Shown piece after piece: positions 16,479-25,490 of a stretch of DNA of 64,000 nt. The notes below the pieces were generated by a model. It searched no databases. It was not told the origin of the DNA and saw nothing but the letters and a program-made list of their open reading frames with translations. The DNA is from JADHUC01 sp964617665 (lineage in GTDB: Bacteria; Planctomycetota; Planctomycetia; Pirellulales; Pirellulaceae): contig CAZUAH010000004.1 in assembly GCA_964617665.1 (NCBI GenBank), positions 16,441 to 80,440 of the forward strand. The letters are read 5' to 3'. Made by a program: the position numbers and the translations under genes. Within the stretch, counting starts at the first letter, position 1. Each line of letters opens with the position of its first letter.

Positions 16479-19019
16479 ATGAATAGCCGAAATCACATGC
16501 TGGTCGTCGTGATCGTGGGGCTTCTGGCCGCTCAACCGACCGCGCATGCCGACGACGAGGATTCCGATGACCAGTCGCGAGTCTGTTGGATGAAGACACC
16601 AACGGTCAGTGTGATGACCGGGTTCATCTACGAGCCGCTGGAGCCCTATACGATCCAACAATGGATGGAGAACCTGGGCAACGACTTCGATGCGGACCAA
16701 TGGGTGAAGGATTTCAAGGAGACCGGGGCGACGCATCTCGTTTTCTACGATAAATGGATCGACGGGCTGGTCTTCCACGATACCAAGACAACCAACTTCA
16801 AGACCAAACGCGATTTTGTGCGGGAGTTGGCTGCGGCCTGCCAGCGCGAGAAACTTCCGCTGATCTTCTATTTCAACGCAGTCAGCGACGGCAATCCGGA
16901 ATTTGACGAATGGTCAACGATGGATAGGCAGGGAAAACCCATCGTGTTCGGCCCGCGGTGGCCCACGCGCTACCAGACCTTGCATTCACCGTTTCGTCAT
17001 AAGGCGATCGAGCAGGTGCGCGAGTTGCTCACGAACTACGGTCCGATCCACGGAATCTGGCACGACATCTTCCACGAGCGGTTGAATACGTCCAGTCCGT
17101 GGGTCGCGAAGGGTTACGAAGATATGTTTGGCGAGCCGTTCGAGAATGCCTCACCAACGCGACTGGCCGAGTTCAACGCCCGGACGCTGGCCAGCTACTT
17201 GGATGAAATCGACGTGATCCGGCGCGAACAAGGCCAGACGGCCTGCGTCTACACGGCAAACGGATCCGGCGGCAGCTTCCTGCCGGCGGGTATCTGGACC
17301 GACCTGGTAGGTTCGCGGCTTCAGTACCTTTTCAACGAGGGGCACGGTTTTGTCCGCAACGATCAACTCGCCCGCATGGCTTGGGTGTTGCCCAAGCCGC
17401 TGGACATCAACTTCAAACTCGGCAGTTCCTGGTTCACGCCTTTGGAAGATACACCGCCGACGTCGCATTTGACGGACAAACAGGCCATCGCCGGTTCGGC
17501 AATCGTCGTTTGCCAGGGCGCCGGCGTGCATTGGGCACTGACACCGGGGCATTCGGGCATTTTCGGCGAAGACCTCGATCAAGCTAAAGCCGCCGGCGCG
17601 TGGTTCCGCCAAGTGAAGCCTTATGTCACGGACGCCCAACCATACGCCGACGTGGCGATCGTAGTCGGCACTCCTGCCGCGGGAGGACCGGGGCTGCCCG
17701 GAACGAATCCGTTTTGGAATCGCTACCAAGGTATTCAGCAGGGTGCTTGGCAAAGCACGGTCGCGATCAGCGACGCGTTACTGCGCCACGGCGTATTCAG
17801 CCGATTGCTATACATGTCGGCTCAGGGTGGAAGCTGGCCCGCGTCGCTCGACGAGTATCGCGCCGTCATCATTCCAGAACTGGCCGTGCTGGACGAGGCG
17901 CATATGGACCAGTTACGCAAATACGTCAAGGGCGGAGGCCAACTGATCGCGTTTGGACACGCTACGGTACTGGACGAGAAGGCCCAGCGACGGGACGACT
18001 TCGGCTTGAGCGACGTGTACGGTGTCCGTCTGACGGGCGAGGTGACCTTTCCTGCAGATTCGCAGAAAGCCACTGTCAAAGTCGATTCCGAGTACAACGA
18101 GGCATACGGTGCCCGCGTATTGGCTGGCGCTCCGGGGGAAGCGTGGGCGTCGGATGGCTCGCCGATGCCTCACTGGATCGAATTGACGCTGCCCAAACGC
18201 GTCGAGGTGGCTCGCGTCGAAGTGGCCAACCGACATGGCCCGTACCAGATCACTGATATCGCAATCGAGGCGTTCGAAGGCGACGAATGGAAGCAAATCA
18301 GCTCGGTTCAAGGAGCTTCCACTCGTGAAATCGCTATACCGTTAACGCCCCCGGTTCACGTCGAGAAGCTCCGCGTCAAGATCTTGAAGGAACTGTACCA
18401 AGGCGAGGACCGGCAGTACGCCGATGTGCGAGCGGTCCGTGTACTGGACACGAAAGGACGCGATTGGGTCGGTGGCGCGGCCACACGCATACCCTTGACC
18501 TTCGACGATCCGGACACCGCACGGGCCTTCGAAGATTCGCCCGTTGCCTGGGCGCCGATGGCGGTTAGCGTCGAGCCGACAACAGCCAACACGGTCGCGC
18601 ACCTCCAAGCGAAGGCTCCGGCAGCGGCGATTCTAAAGCACCGCTTCGGCGACGGCGAGGCACACTTGATCACGACGAGCGACGGAGCCTTCCGCATCGA
18701 CCATCCGTTCTGGAGCGGGCTTGCGCGATTGGCGGCAGGTGAGCCGACACTGGTGGTCAATGCGGAAGACGGCCATCGCTATCGCTTCATCATGACTCGC
18801 ATTGCCAACTCACATGTATTACACGTGATTGATTCCCAGACGGACTTGCCCGGCAAACCGACGCAACAGATTTCAGTATCCCTGTTGTCGGCCAGTCTGA
18901 GCGACCCGGCCAATGCGACGCTGGTCGGAGCTGACGAACCGCTAACACTGTCACAAGACGGAGGGAGAATCTCGTTTGTCGTCCAGCCCGACCCCGTGGC
19001 CACGATTGTCTTCAAATGA
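16479..19019 (+). CDS. Exported fucosidase-like glycoside hydrolase with F5/8-type module
   Basis: 846 residues with signal peptide (MNSRNHMLVVVIVGLLAAQPTAHA). The catalytic part (residues ~40-330) is a TIM barrel like alpha-L-fucosidase (GH29) and GH42-like relatives: WVKDFKETGATHLVFYDKW and GPIHGIWHDIF, the latter with Asp at a nucleophile-like place. A flavodoxin-like/glutamine-amidotransferase-like trimerisation region follows (~400-520). After it comes a discoidin (F5/8 type C) carbohydrate-binding region (VEVARVEVANRHG to VEKLRVKIL), then a beta-sandwich C-terminus. AGGAA precedes the start. It ends 5 bases from the convergent gene at 19025. Family-level assignment is moderate because the usual fucosidase acid/base could not be placed. 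Confidence 0.75.
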   Translation: MNSRNHMLVVVIVGLLAAQPTAHADDEDSDDQSRVCWMKTPTVSVMTGFIYEPLEPYTIQQWMENLGNDFDADQWVKDFKETGATHLVFYDKWIDGLVFHDTKTTNFKTKRDFVRELAAACQREKLPLIFYFNAVSDGNPEFDEWSTMDRQGKPIVFGPRWPTRYQTLHSPFRHKAIEQVRELLTNYGPIHGIWHDIFHERLNTSSPWVAKGYEDMFGEPFENASPTRLAEFNARTLASYLDEIDVIRREQGQTACVYTANGSGGSFLPAGIWTDLVGSRLQYLFNEGHGFVRNDQLARMAWVLPKPLDINFKLGSSWFTPLEDTPPTSHLTDKQAIAGSAIVVCQGAGVHWALTPGHSGIFGEDLDQAKAAGAWFRQVKPYVTDAQPYADVAIVVGTPAAGGPGLPGTNPFWNRYQGIQQGAWQSTVAISDALLRHGVFSRLLYMSAQGGSWPASLDEYRAVIIPELAVLDEAHMDQLRKYVKGGGQLIAFGHATVLDEKAQRRDDFGLSDVYGVRLTGEVTFPADSQKATVKVDSEYNEAYGARVLAGAPGEAWASDGSPMPHWIELTLPKRVEVARVEVANRHGPYQITDIAIEAFEGDEWKQISSVQGASTREIAIPLTPPVHVEKLRVKILKELYQGEDRQYADVRAVRVLDTKGRDWVGGAATRIPLTFDDPDTARAFEDSPVAWAPMAVSVEPTTANTVAHLQAKAPAAAILKHRFGDGEAHLITTSDGAFRIDHPFWSGLARLAAGEPTLVVNAEDGHRYRFIMTRIANSHVLHVIDSQTDLPGKPTQQISVSLLSASLSDPANATLVGADEPLTLSQDGGRISFVVQPDPVATIVFK

Positions 19020-19024
19020 ACGTG

Positions 19025-20545
19025 TCAGTCCATTAACCGCGGATTGTATTGCCGAGGGCCGGCGACGTAGCCTTGGTAGGCTGATTCGTCCAGCGGTTTT
19101 GGGGTGTAGATATAGATGTGTTTGGCCGTGGGATCCCAAAGGACCAGCTCTTCACGGTCGTCTCCGCAAATGTTGGCTGGTATGGCGTGATAGAATCCCA
19201 TGCGATGTATCTTGTTGCCTCCCGGCGGCGGCAAACCGGGAAGTTCGCGCCCTTCGTTGCGTTTCAGGTCCCAAAGCCATCCGCCGTTGTACAACAGGGC
19301 CGCTCTGTCGGCGCCGTTCCAGTACACCGGTTCCATGCCGACATTGGTCGGTGAAAAGTTGAGCTGAAATCGATCGACGATCTTGTTGGTCGCGCTGCTG
19401 ACCAGAAGCATGTCGGTCGTGTGACCGGTATTGCGCAGAACCATTTCCGGGCCCGGCAGGTCGTCGCGCAGGTTGGCTAAGCGGACCTCCTGTCCATGAG
19501 GCACCTCCTTTTCGCCCAGCGACAAAATCACTTTGCCCTTTGCGCCAATCACATGTCCGAAACCGGAGCAAATGGCCCGCATGTTTCCATCGTCCCATTC
19601 TGTGATGGCGACTGAGTCCATGTTGCGGCCGAGCTGTTTCTCCCATAGCGGCGTGCCGTCGTCGTCGATCACAAAGTAGCCGCCATTCAGTTCATCGCGG
19701 CCGTCGCCGTCGATGTCACCGACTGCCGGGATGTAGGCGGTACACTGACTGTACTTGATCCACTCGGTGCGATAGGTCCAGAGGACGTTAAGGTGTTCGT
19801 CGATCGCATCGTACGTGTCGCCGAGTTTCACCGCGATGTCGCGAGGCTCGTCAGTTCCGCGAAAATTCGCCACCAGCAACCGCTGGTGGACCCAGTTCGC
19901 TCCGACAGGATCCTTACGACGCCGCTCGGTGATTTCTTTCGGTGCGGCTTCACGCAGCACTTTGCCATTGCGCCCATCGCGGATTTGAATGACCACATCG
20001 GCCAACGATTGCCAGTCAATTTCTTTGTAGGATGCCTTGCCAGAACCCTCCGGTAGGAGTGCCTTACTTGGTCGATGCCAGAAGCAAATCACATCGGCCG
20101 CTCCATCGCCCGTCATGTCGTGCACGGCCACGGACATGGGCCGCGAGGGATGATTTCCGCCTTTGCCTGCGGACCACAGACTCTTGCCATTGATGTCGAA
20201 TGTTCCAAGGAAACACGGTTTCATCCCACCTCGATGAGCGCCGCTTGGCGCTCCGTGATTGCAGCGATAGACCAGAAAGTCACAACGCCCGTCACCGTCA
20301 AGATCGCCAATGCGAACATCTCCACCGAACGTGTGCTTGTCTCGCGTGATAAGAAACTCCTCTGGGATCGGCAGCTTCCGGTACAACAACGCATCCTCGC
20401 GCGGCGGCGCATGCGGAATGCGTGGATCGGCCGACTGGGCCAGCAGCAGGCTGTCAAACACAATGAGAAAGACGAACATGAAGATGGCTGGGTTGAATCG
20501 CTTGGTCAATTGACTGAAATTCCTTACTTGTTCCGCAGTTTCCAC
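19025..20545 (-). CDS. Exported FG-GAP/VCBS-type propeller protein, rhamnogalacturonan-lyase-like
   Basis: Up to 506 residues. Calcium-binding FG-GAP/VCBS-type loops recur: GDLDGDGRCDF, HDMTGDGAADV and GDIDGDGRDEL, the hallmark of a seven- or eight-bladed propeller such as PL11 rhamnogalacturonan lyases or integrin-like adhesins. An export signal lies around FNPAIFMFVFLIVFDSLLLAQS. The GTG at 20545 overlaps the upstream FAD oxidoreductase by 22 bases; a TTG at 20509 or ATG at 20479 would give a more usual signal-peptide length, so the true start may be there. Overlap implies translational coupling with the upstream gene. Lyase activity is inference. Confidence 0.75.
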   Translation of the reverse strand: METAEQVRNFSQLTKRFNPAIFMFVFLIVFDSLLLAQSADPRIPHAPPREDALLYRKLPIPEEFLITRDKHTFGGDVRIGDLDGDGRCDFLVYRCNHGAPSGAHRGGMKPCFLGTFDINGKSLWSAGKGGNHPSRPMSVAVHDMTGDGAADVICFWHRPSKALLPEGSGKASYKEIDWQSLADVVIQIRDGRNGKVLREAAPKEITERRRKDPVGANWVHQRLLVANFRGTDEPRDIAVKLGDTYDAIDEHLNVLWTYRTEWIKYSQCTAYIPAVGDIDGDGRDELNGGYFVIDDDGTPLWEKQLGRNMDSVAITEWDDGNMRAICSGFGHVIGAKGKVILSLGEKEVPHGQEVRLANLRDDLPGPEMVLRNTGHTTDMLLVSSATNKIVDRFQLNFSPTNVGMEPVYWNGADRAALLYNGGWLWDLKRNEGRELPGLPPPGGNKIHRMGFYHAIPANICGDDREELVLWDPTAKHIYIYTPKPLDESAYQGYVAGPRQYNPRLMD

Positions 20546-23136
20546 ATCTCTTGAAGCACCTCGCCCCGGGTGCGTGCGGCCGGTGGGGAATCGCCGGACT
20601 CGGCCTTATGCACTCGGGCGACCAGTGCGTTTGAGTCGAGCGTGCCTTCGTTGAGTTGTGCCAGGCCTTCAGCCCAGACTTTTGCCACGGCTTCAGTCAG
20701 CGGCTGATCCAGGCGAGCGTTGTAGTCGCTGAAGAATCCCTTGGTGCCGAAGTATTGCGCCGCTGGGATCGACGGATTGGGATCGGTCACTTTCAGATCA
20801 TTGAAGAAGCTGATGAGCTGCCGCCGCTCGACCAGCGTTCGCACAAGCAGGTCGGGATTCAATGCAGCGGGCGTCGTTCCTTGTTGTTTCGCCAGCGCGG
20901 TGGCGAAGCCGGCGGCTTCACCCGTTTGCATGTAGACCGGTTCCAGCCGGATCGCTCCCCAGGCAACGTGCGTGGCCGACAGACAGACCGGAACCAGCAG
21001 ATTGTCCACGCCCTGCGGCAACAGTGCGCGATAGGGAATCTGCGATGGGCGAGATTCCTCGGTCAGGATCAACTTGCCATCGTACTTGAATCCAGGGCGG
21101 CTGTCGGTGGTGCAGGCGTGCGAGTCCATGTACCAGTCGGTGACCGCGATGCTGTCCGGATGTACCGGCGTACGTGCGTAATCCCTGGAAAACATCCCGT
21201 CGTGTTCGGTGAAGACGTGACGGCCGACGATACGACGAGCTTCGCGCACGTACATTTCGTACGGCACATGGCCGTTGTCGGCGTACTCGTCCCTGGGTAG
21301 GCCCCAAATGCGAAACCTCTCTCGCTGCTTCTGCGAAACGGACTCGTCGTTCTGGAGGAACCACATCAACCCCAGCCCGAAATCCAGGTGTCGCTGGATG
21401 ATCTTCTCTCGCGTTGGCCAGTCGGCTTCGGGGTAGTCGTGATTCTCGCCCGGCAGGATCGGGCTGTTTACGTGCGACTTGCGGTTGGGGCAACGGTCGG
21501 CGTGAGCGCCGATGTATTTACGTCCGTAATCGACGTACTCCTCGCGCCGGTAGTTGGCGGGCTTTGGAATGGGAAGGCGATTGGCCGGGTCCGAGGTGAC
21601 GCAGAAACGGTAATTGTAGGCCTGCACGGCGCCGTCGACGGTGAAGGGGCTGTCCGGATCGACGGTCCCCTGGTGTGCGCCGTAGGCCCGGATGTTCAGT
21701 TCCTCGCGAACCACGCTCTGCGGCGACGAGTGAGCTATATTGACAAACACTCTGCCGGCGTGTGGTTCATCGTATTCGTCACGTGCCTCGCGGCCGACTC
21801 GATAGGGAACTTTCGCCAAAGCAAACAAGTCGCCTTCGTACGTAGCGTCAACGAACGTCGAGCCGCGGACGGCGATCTCCTTGTAGGATAGGTCTCCCGA
21901 CCCGTCAGAAGACGAACCTAGACGAGTCGGGCGAGCCGTCCCAAGTCCTCGCAGCGTCATGCTCTTGACGAGCGTCTTATCTCGCTCAACCGCCGTGGGG
22001 TAGTGGTCGAGCAGTAACGTGATCTTCTCTTCGGCCGCCACCAGGCGATTGAACTCACGCTCGGCCACATGCGGCTCGGCCCAGCCGATCGGATAATGCT
22101 CGTGCGTGTAGCGAATCGTCTGGTGGACCGGTGAATCGCGGCCGAACGAGGCGATGTAGTAGTTCTCGATGTTACGCAGCAGTTCGGTGAACAGCGGCGA
22201 CCGTGGTCCGCCGTAAAGTGCATCCCACTGCATCAACCCGTTGGTCATCATGCCGCCGATGTGTCCGTTGTGCTGGACCAACAGCACCGTGCAACCTTCG
22301 CGAGCCGCGCGCACCGCGCACACCGCACCACCGCCGGTACCGCCGACGATTACCACGTCGTACGACTTGCCATTAATCGCCGTGGGAGATGCACTCTTGG
22401 CGAGCTGCACCGGTTCGCCGGATCGCTCGGCTACCTTCGTAGGAGCCGTCTTTGGAGCCAGCGGCGATACGGCTACGGCAGCAGCCATCTCATTGCGTTC
22501 CGCGTTTGCTCGCGCGGGGTCGACTGGCCGTTTGATGTCAGCGAATCCGGAGTCACGTTTGCCGGCTCGTTCTTCGCGAGCGATTTCGACCGGGACAAAC
22601 TGCACACCGTCCACCACAACGTATCCGTCGGCGTCTTTGTTAGAAACGACAACGCGGCCCTTCGTCCTCGCCTCGAACCGAAAGACGCCCAACGCACGCG
22701 GTACTCGATCGACCAACACCGGCTGACGCTGATTTACCGTGATCGTCTTTTCGCCATCGGCGCAGTGGATGGTTACGTACGCTTTGCTCGCGCGGTTCTC
22801 GTGACAAGTGTAAAGCAGCCGCACTTCGTATTCGCCTGCGGCGGGGATCTTTGGAGTAAACACGGCCGTCTTGCGGCCGCGATCGGTGTTGTTGTCGTGT
22901 TGATAGGTCGCCTCGACGAACGGCGGCTGTATGCTGCTGCTGACCCACGATCCAGTGAACTCCGCGGCTTCATTGTCAAGGACGATACCGGGTAACTCTT
23001 CTGCAGGAACGACTTGGGGCAGGTTTCCAGCTCGCTTGGCTGGACCGGTCTTCTTGGGTGAAGGCTCGGCGGCATTCAGTGCGGCCAGCGGGATCAGCAG
23101 TGAGACGGTGAAAGTGAGAACCAGGGCTCGTTTCAT
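20524..23136 (-). CDS. Exported golvesin-domain/FAD-dependent oxidoreductase
   Basis: 870 residues from the ATG at 23136 (AGGA 8 bases upstream; a TTG two codons earlier is possible). Signal peptide at 1-23. Residues ~50-185 match the golvesin C-terminal-like carbohydrate-binding module (AGEYEVRLLYT, VDGVQFVPVE). A low-complexity linker follows. The FAD-binding Rossmann segment VVIVGGTGGGAVCA is at 261-274, followed by HIGGMMTNGLMQWD, typical of the FAD_oxidored family. Role inferred: oxidation of a sugar or sugar acid outside the cytoplasm. Downstream overlap with the propeller gene and the RIFT-barrel-like gene 114 bases upstream suggest one operon. No Tat motif is obvious, which is odd for an FAD enzyme that might fold before export. 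Confidence 0.85.
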   Translation of the reverse strand: MKRALVLTFTVSLLIPLAALNAAEPSPKKTGPAKRAGNLPQVVPAEELPGIVLDNEAAEFTGSWVSSSIQPPFVEATYQHDNNTDRGRKTAVFTPKIPAAGEYEVRLLYTCHENRASKAYVTIHCADGEKTITVNQRQPVLVDRVPRALGVFRFEARTKGRVVVSNKDADGYVVVDGVQFVPVEIAREERAGKRDSGFADIKRPVDPARANAERNEMAAAVAVSPLAPKTAPTKVAERSGEPVQLAKSASPTAINGKSYDVVIVGGTGGGAVCAVRAAREGCTVLLVQHNGHIGGMMTNGLMQWDALYGGPRSPLFTELLRNIENYYIASFGRDSPVHQTIRYTHEHYPIGWAEPHVAEREFNRLVAAEEKITLLLDHYPTAVERDKTLVKSMTLRGLGTARPTRLGSSSDGSGDLSYKEIAVRGSTFVDATYEGDLFALAKVPYRVGREARDEYDEPHAGRVFVNIAHSSPQSVVREELNIRAYGAHQGTVDPDSPFTVDGAVQAYNYRFCVTSDPANRLPIPKPANYRREEYVDYGRKYIGAHADRCPNRKSHVNSPILPGENHDYPEADWPTREKIIQRHLDFGLGLMWFLQNDESVSQKQRERFRIWGLPRDEYADNGHVPYEMYVREARRIVGRHVFTEHDGMFSRDYARTPVHPDSIAVTDWYMDSHACTTDSRPGFKYDGKLILTEESRPSQIPYRALLPQGVDNLLVPVCLSATHVAWGAIRLEPVYMQTGEAAGFATALAKQQGTTPAALNPDLLVRTLVERRQLISFFNDLKVTDPNPSIPAAQYFGTKGFFSDYNARLDQPLTEAVAKVWAEGLAQLNEGTLDSNALVARVHKAESGDSPPAARTRGEVLQEMWKLRNK

Positions 23137-23250
23137 GGTCAATTCCTATAACGGGGCACGTTTGAAAGTCCTGCCGGAGCACTGCCTTCAGCATCGGCTT
23201 GCTCGGTTTTCGAGTCGAGCGATGACGGACCGCGGTATCGCAACGCAGAA

Positions 23251-25479
23251 TCACTGCTCGAAACCCGCGACGCGCGGGACTATTTGGATGCCGTATTCGC
23301 CCTTGTGACCGCCGAATTCCACTGCTCGGTTCCAGGCTTCTTTGGCGTTGGGAAGGCCTGCTTCGACAGCTACCGACAGGCCCGTCATCGCCTCCAAGTG
23401 GTAGTTGAAGTGGGGCCGGACCTTGCGGTCGTATGCCCAGTACATCATGCCGCCGCCGAAGCCAGTTTCCAGCAGGGGCCATACGCCGCTTTCGTCCGGT
23501 AGATGTTCCAAGCCGCGTTCGTTGTACCAGCCGTTATCGACGTTTTGCTTTGTGTAGTACCAGATGGCTCCGTAGTTGTCCAAGTACTTCGGATCCCCGT
23601 CGACCACTTCGAGGCCTTTGACTGTTTTCGTGGTCTTTTTGGCGGATTTATCTGCCACGGCAGTCTTCGTGTCGATGACTCTTGTCTCGAGCCGCGCGAT
23701 GGCGGTCGAATAGGGCATGGCGTCGCGTGGGTCATAGCGATAGACGTTGCCGTCCGGAGCTTTAAACTCGTCTTCGGATGTGTACAGACCGACGATGTAC
23801 TCGGCAGCCCAGTCGCGCACCGCCGGTGCGTTATCATCAAAACCCTTGTCCGCTGCATTGCCCAGAGCCCAGACCACCCACGAATACATCCAGGTCGAGC
23901 AGCGCATGGCGTTAACCCAATTCTGTCGGCCTGAGCATTGGAACACGCCGGCCGGCGGACAATGGACTCGCCGACCCGATTTGACAAGCCCTTCGGTCAT
24001 TTCGTCCAGGCACTTTTTGACGCCTTCGGTGAAGTAGCCAACCAGCGGATGCTTGTCCGGCAGGATGAAGGCTGCGTCGACCACTTGGCGCAGGCTCCAG
24101 GCAAAGCTGCGGTCCATCGACTGCCACTTCAATCCCTTGTGCGGCCATTCGCCCATGTGGTAGGCGGCCCAGAAACTGACCTCCTCGGCGTAGTATTTGT
24201 CGCCGGTCAAGAGATAGCTGATGTAGCCGATCGACGGCGCATGGGCGTGATCCGGTTGAGCCGGCGGGCGGGTGCCATCGGGCAGTCTGTACAGCGGGAT
24301 GCGGTAGCCTCTGTCCAACGGAGGCTGTTCGACCGTAAACACATCGTAGCCAGGCGCGCCGTTTTGACGAACATGGATAAAGAAAACTCCACCGCCATTG
24401 CCATCGGCATGCAGAATCGCTCGATAGGTCTTTGGGCCGCCCCCGGCCAACAGATACGCCACGACCCATGATGGATACGGCCCCAGGTCCCAGCGTCCTC
24501 CGGTGTTGGGCATGTGTCGCAGGATGATGCCGCTTTCCAATATGCCCTGGCGGCGCTGGGGGTGGGCGCGCATCTCGTTGCGCATGTCGTAGAAGGCATC
24601 GACGTCGTCGCGAGATTTGACATCCACCCAACGGTATCGAGGAACAAATTTTCCCTTGCACCAGTATTCGAAGTTCGGTCGACGGTGAATGTCCTCCAGT
24701 TGACCTTCGCTCCACGCGACGATGCGGTAGCGGGTTTGGTCGAGATGATCGTAAGGACCCTGTTCGTACAACACCTTGTCGCCGCACAGTAGCTTCACGC
24801 CAGAGAATTTGTACTGGATGGGCTCGGGCCCCGCTGTCTTCCGGATCTTGCACCGTTCGACCACGGCCGCAACGCGTACGCTGCTTTGACCCGTGAACAC
24901 ACGCAAGCGCCAAAAGACTTCGATATGCGGGTCAGGCGTTCCTTCGGCATCGATCGGCACGTCGTGGATTTCAAATTCCTTCATCACAGGTCCGTCGTGA
25001 AGGACTTTCACCTGTTGCGACGCCGACCAAGCGCCAGCGATGACTTTCCCCGCATCCGAGGTCAGCACCTCGCCTTCTTCTGTCACCAGAACCAGCTTTG
25101 CGTCGAACTTGGTTTTGTCGAATGCCCACTGGAACGGTGGCGGGTCGCTCGGTTTTTCCTTTAGCCAGTCGACCTGGACGTTGCCTCCGGCTGCCAACTC
25201 GGGCAAAACGAACGACACAAGCGCGTGTCGAATCGAACCATCGTCAGCTCGTCGCAGCACGTCCACTTGTGCCGGCAACTTCCGCCCGCCGATCATAGGC
25301 GTGATTCCGTTCACAAAATCACCCCGAGCCCCAACACGAGAAAGTGTGATCGGCACGTTCTTGAGCGCGCGATCTGTCTGCAGATTGTTGTAGACGTTCG
25401 ATACAACAACGTCGCCAATGGCTGACGACGAAAGACCCGCCGCGAAAAGCATCACGATTGTAGACATGACTCGGTACAT
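23251..25479 (-). CDS. Exported RIFT-barrel-like protein, candidate exo-rhamnogalacturonan lyase
   Basis: 742 residues with signal peptide (MYRVMSTIVMLFAAGLSSSAIG). The N-terminal ~110 residues (NVPITLSRVGARGDF, LPAQVDVLRRADDGSIRHA) resemble the RIFT-barrel start of PcRGLX/YetA-like exo-rhamnogalacturonan lyases. The C-terminal half is helical and tryptophan/tyrosine-rich (YHMGEWPHKGLKWQSMDRSF), like an alpha/alpha barrel. Together with the FG-GAP-type gene and the apiosidase-like gene this fits pectin or another acidic polysaccharide as substrate, but that is inference. ATG at 25479 opens the signal peptide and is 11 bases from the stop of the upstream gene at 25491, so they are co-transcribed. 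Confidence 0.65.
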   Translation of the reverse strand: MYRVMSTIVMLFAAGLSSSAIGDVVVSNVYNNLQTDRALKNVPITLSRVGARGDFVNGITPMIGGRKLPAQVDVLRRADDGSIRHALVSFVLPELAAGGNVQVDWLKEKPSDPPPFQWAFDKTKFDAKLVLVTEEGEVLTSDAGKVIAGAWSASQQVKVLHDGPVMKEFEIHDVPIDAEGTPDPHIEVFWRLRVFTGQSSVRVAAVVERCKIRKTAGPEPIQYKFSGVKLLCGDKVLYEQGPYDHLDQTRYRIVAWSEGQLEDIHRRPNFEYWCKGKFVPRYRWVDVKSRDDVDAFYDMRNEMRAHPQRRQGILESGIILRHMPNTGGRWDLGPYPSWVVAYLLAGGGPKTYRAILHADGNGGGVFFIHVRQNGAPGYDVFTVEQPPLDRGYRIPLYRLPDGTRPPAQPDHAHAPSIGYISYLLTGDKYYAEEVSFWAAYHMGEWPHKGLKWQSMDRSFAWSLRQVVDAAFILPDKHPLVGYFTEGVKKCLDEMTEGLVKSGRRVHCPPAGVFQCSGRQNWVNAMRCSTWMYSWVVWALGNAADKGFDDNAPAVRDWAAEYIVGLYTSEDEFKAPDGNVYRYDPRDAMPYSTAIARLETRVIDTKTAVADKSAKKTTKTVKGLEVVDGDPKYLDNYGAIWYYTKQNVDNGWYNERGLEHLPDESGVWPLLETGFGGGMMYWAYDRKVRPHFNYHLEAMTGLSVAVEAGLPNAKEAWNRAVEFGGHKGEYGIQIVPRVAGFEQ

Positions 25480-25490
25480 CGTGCTTCGTC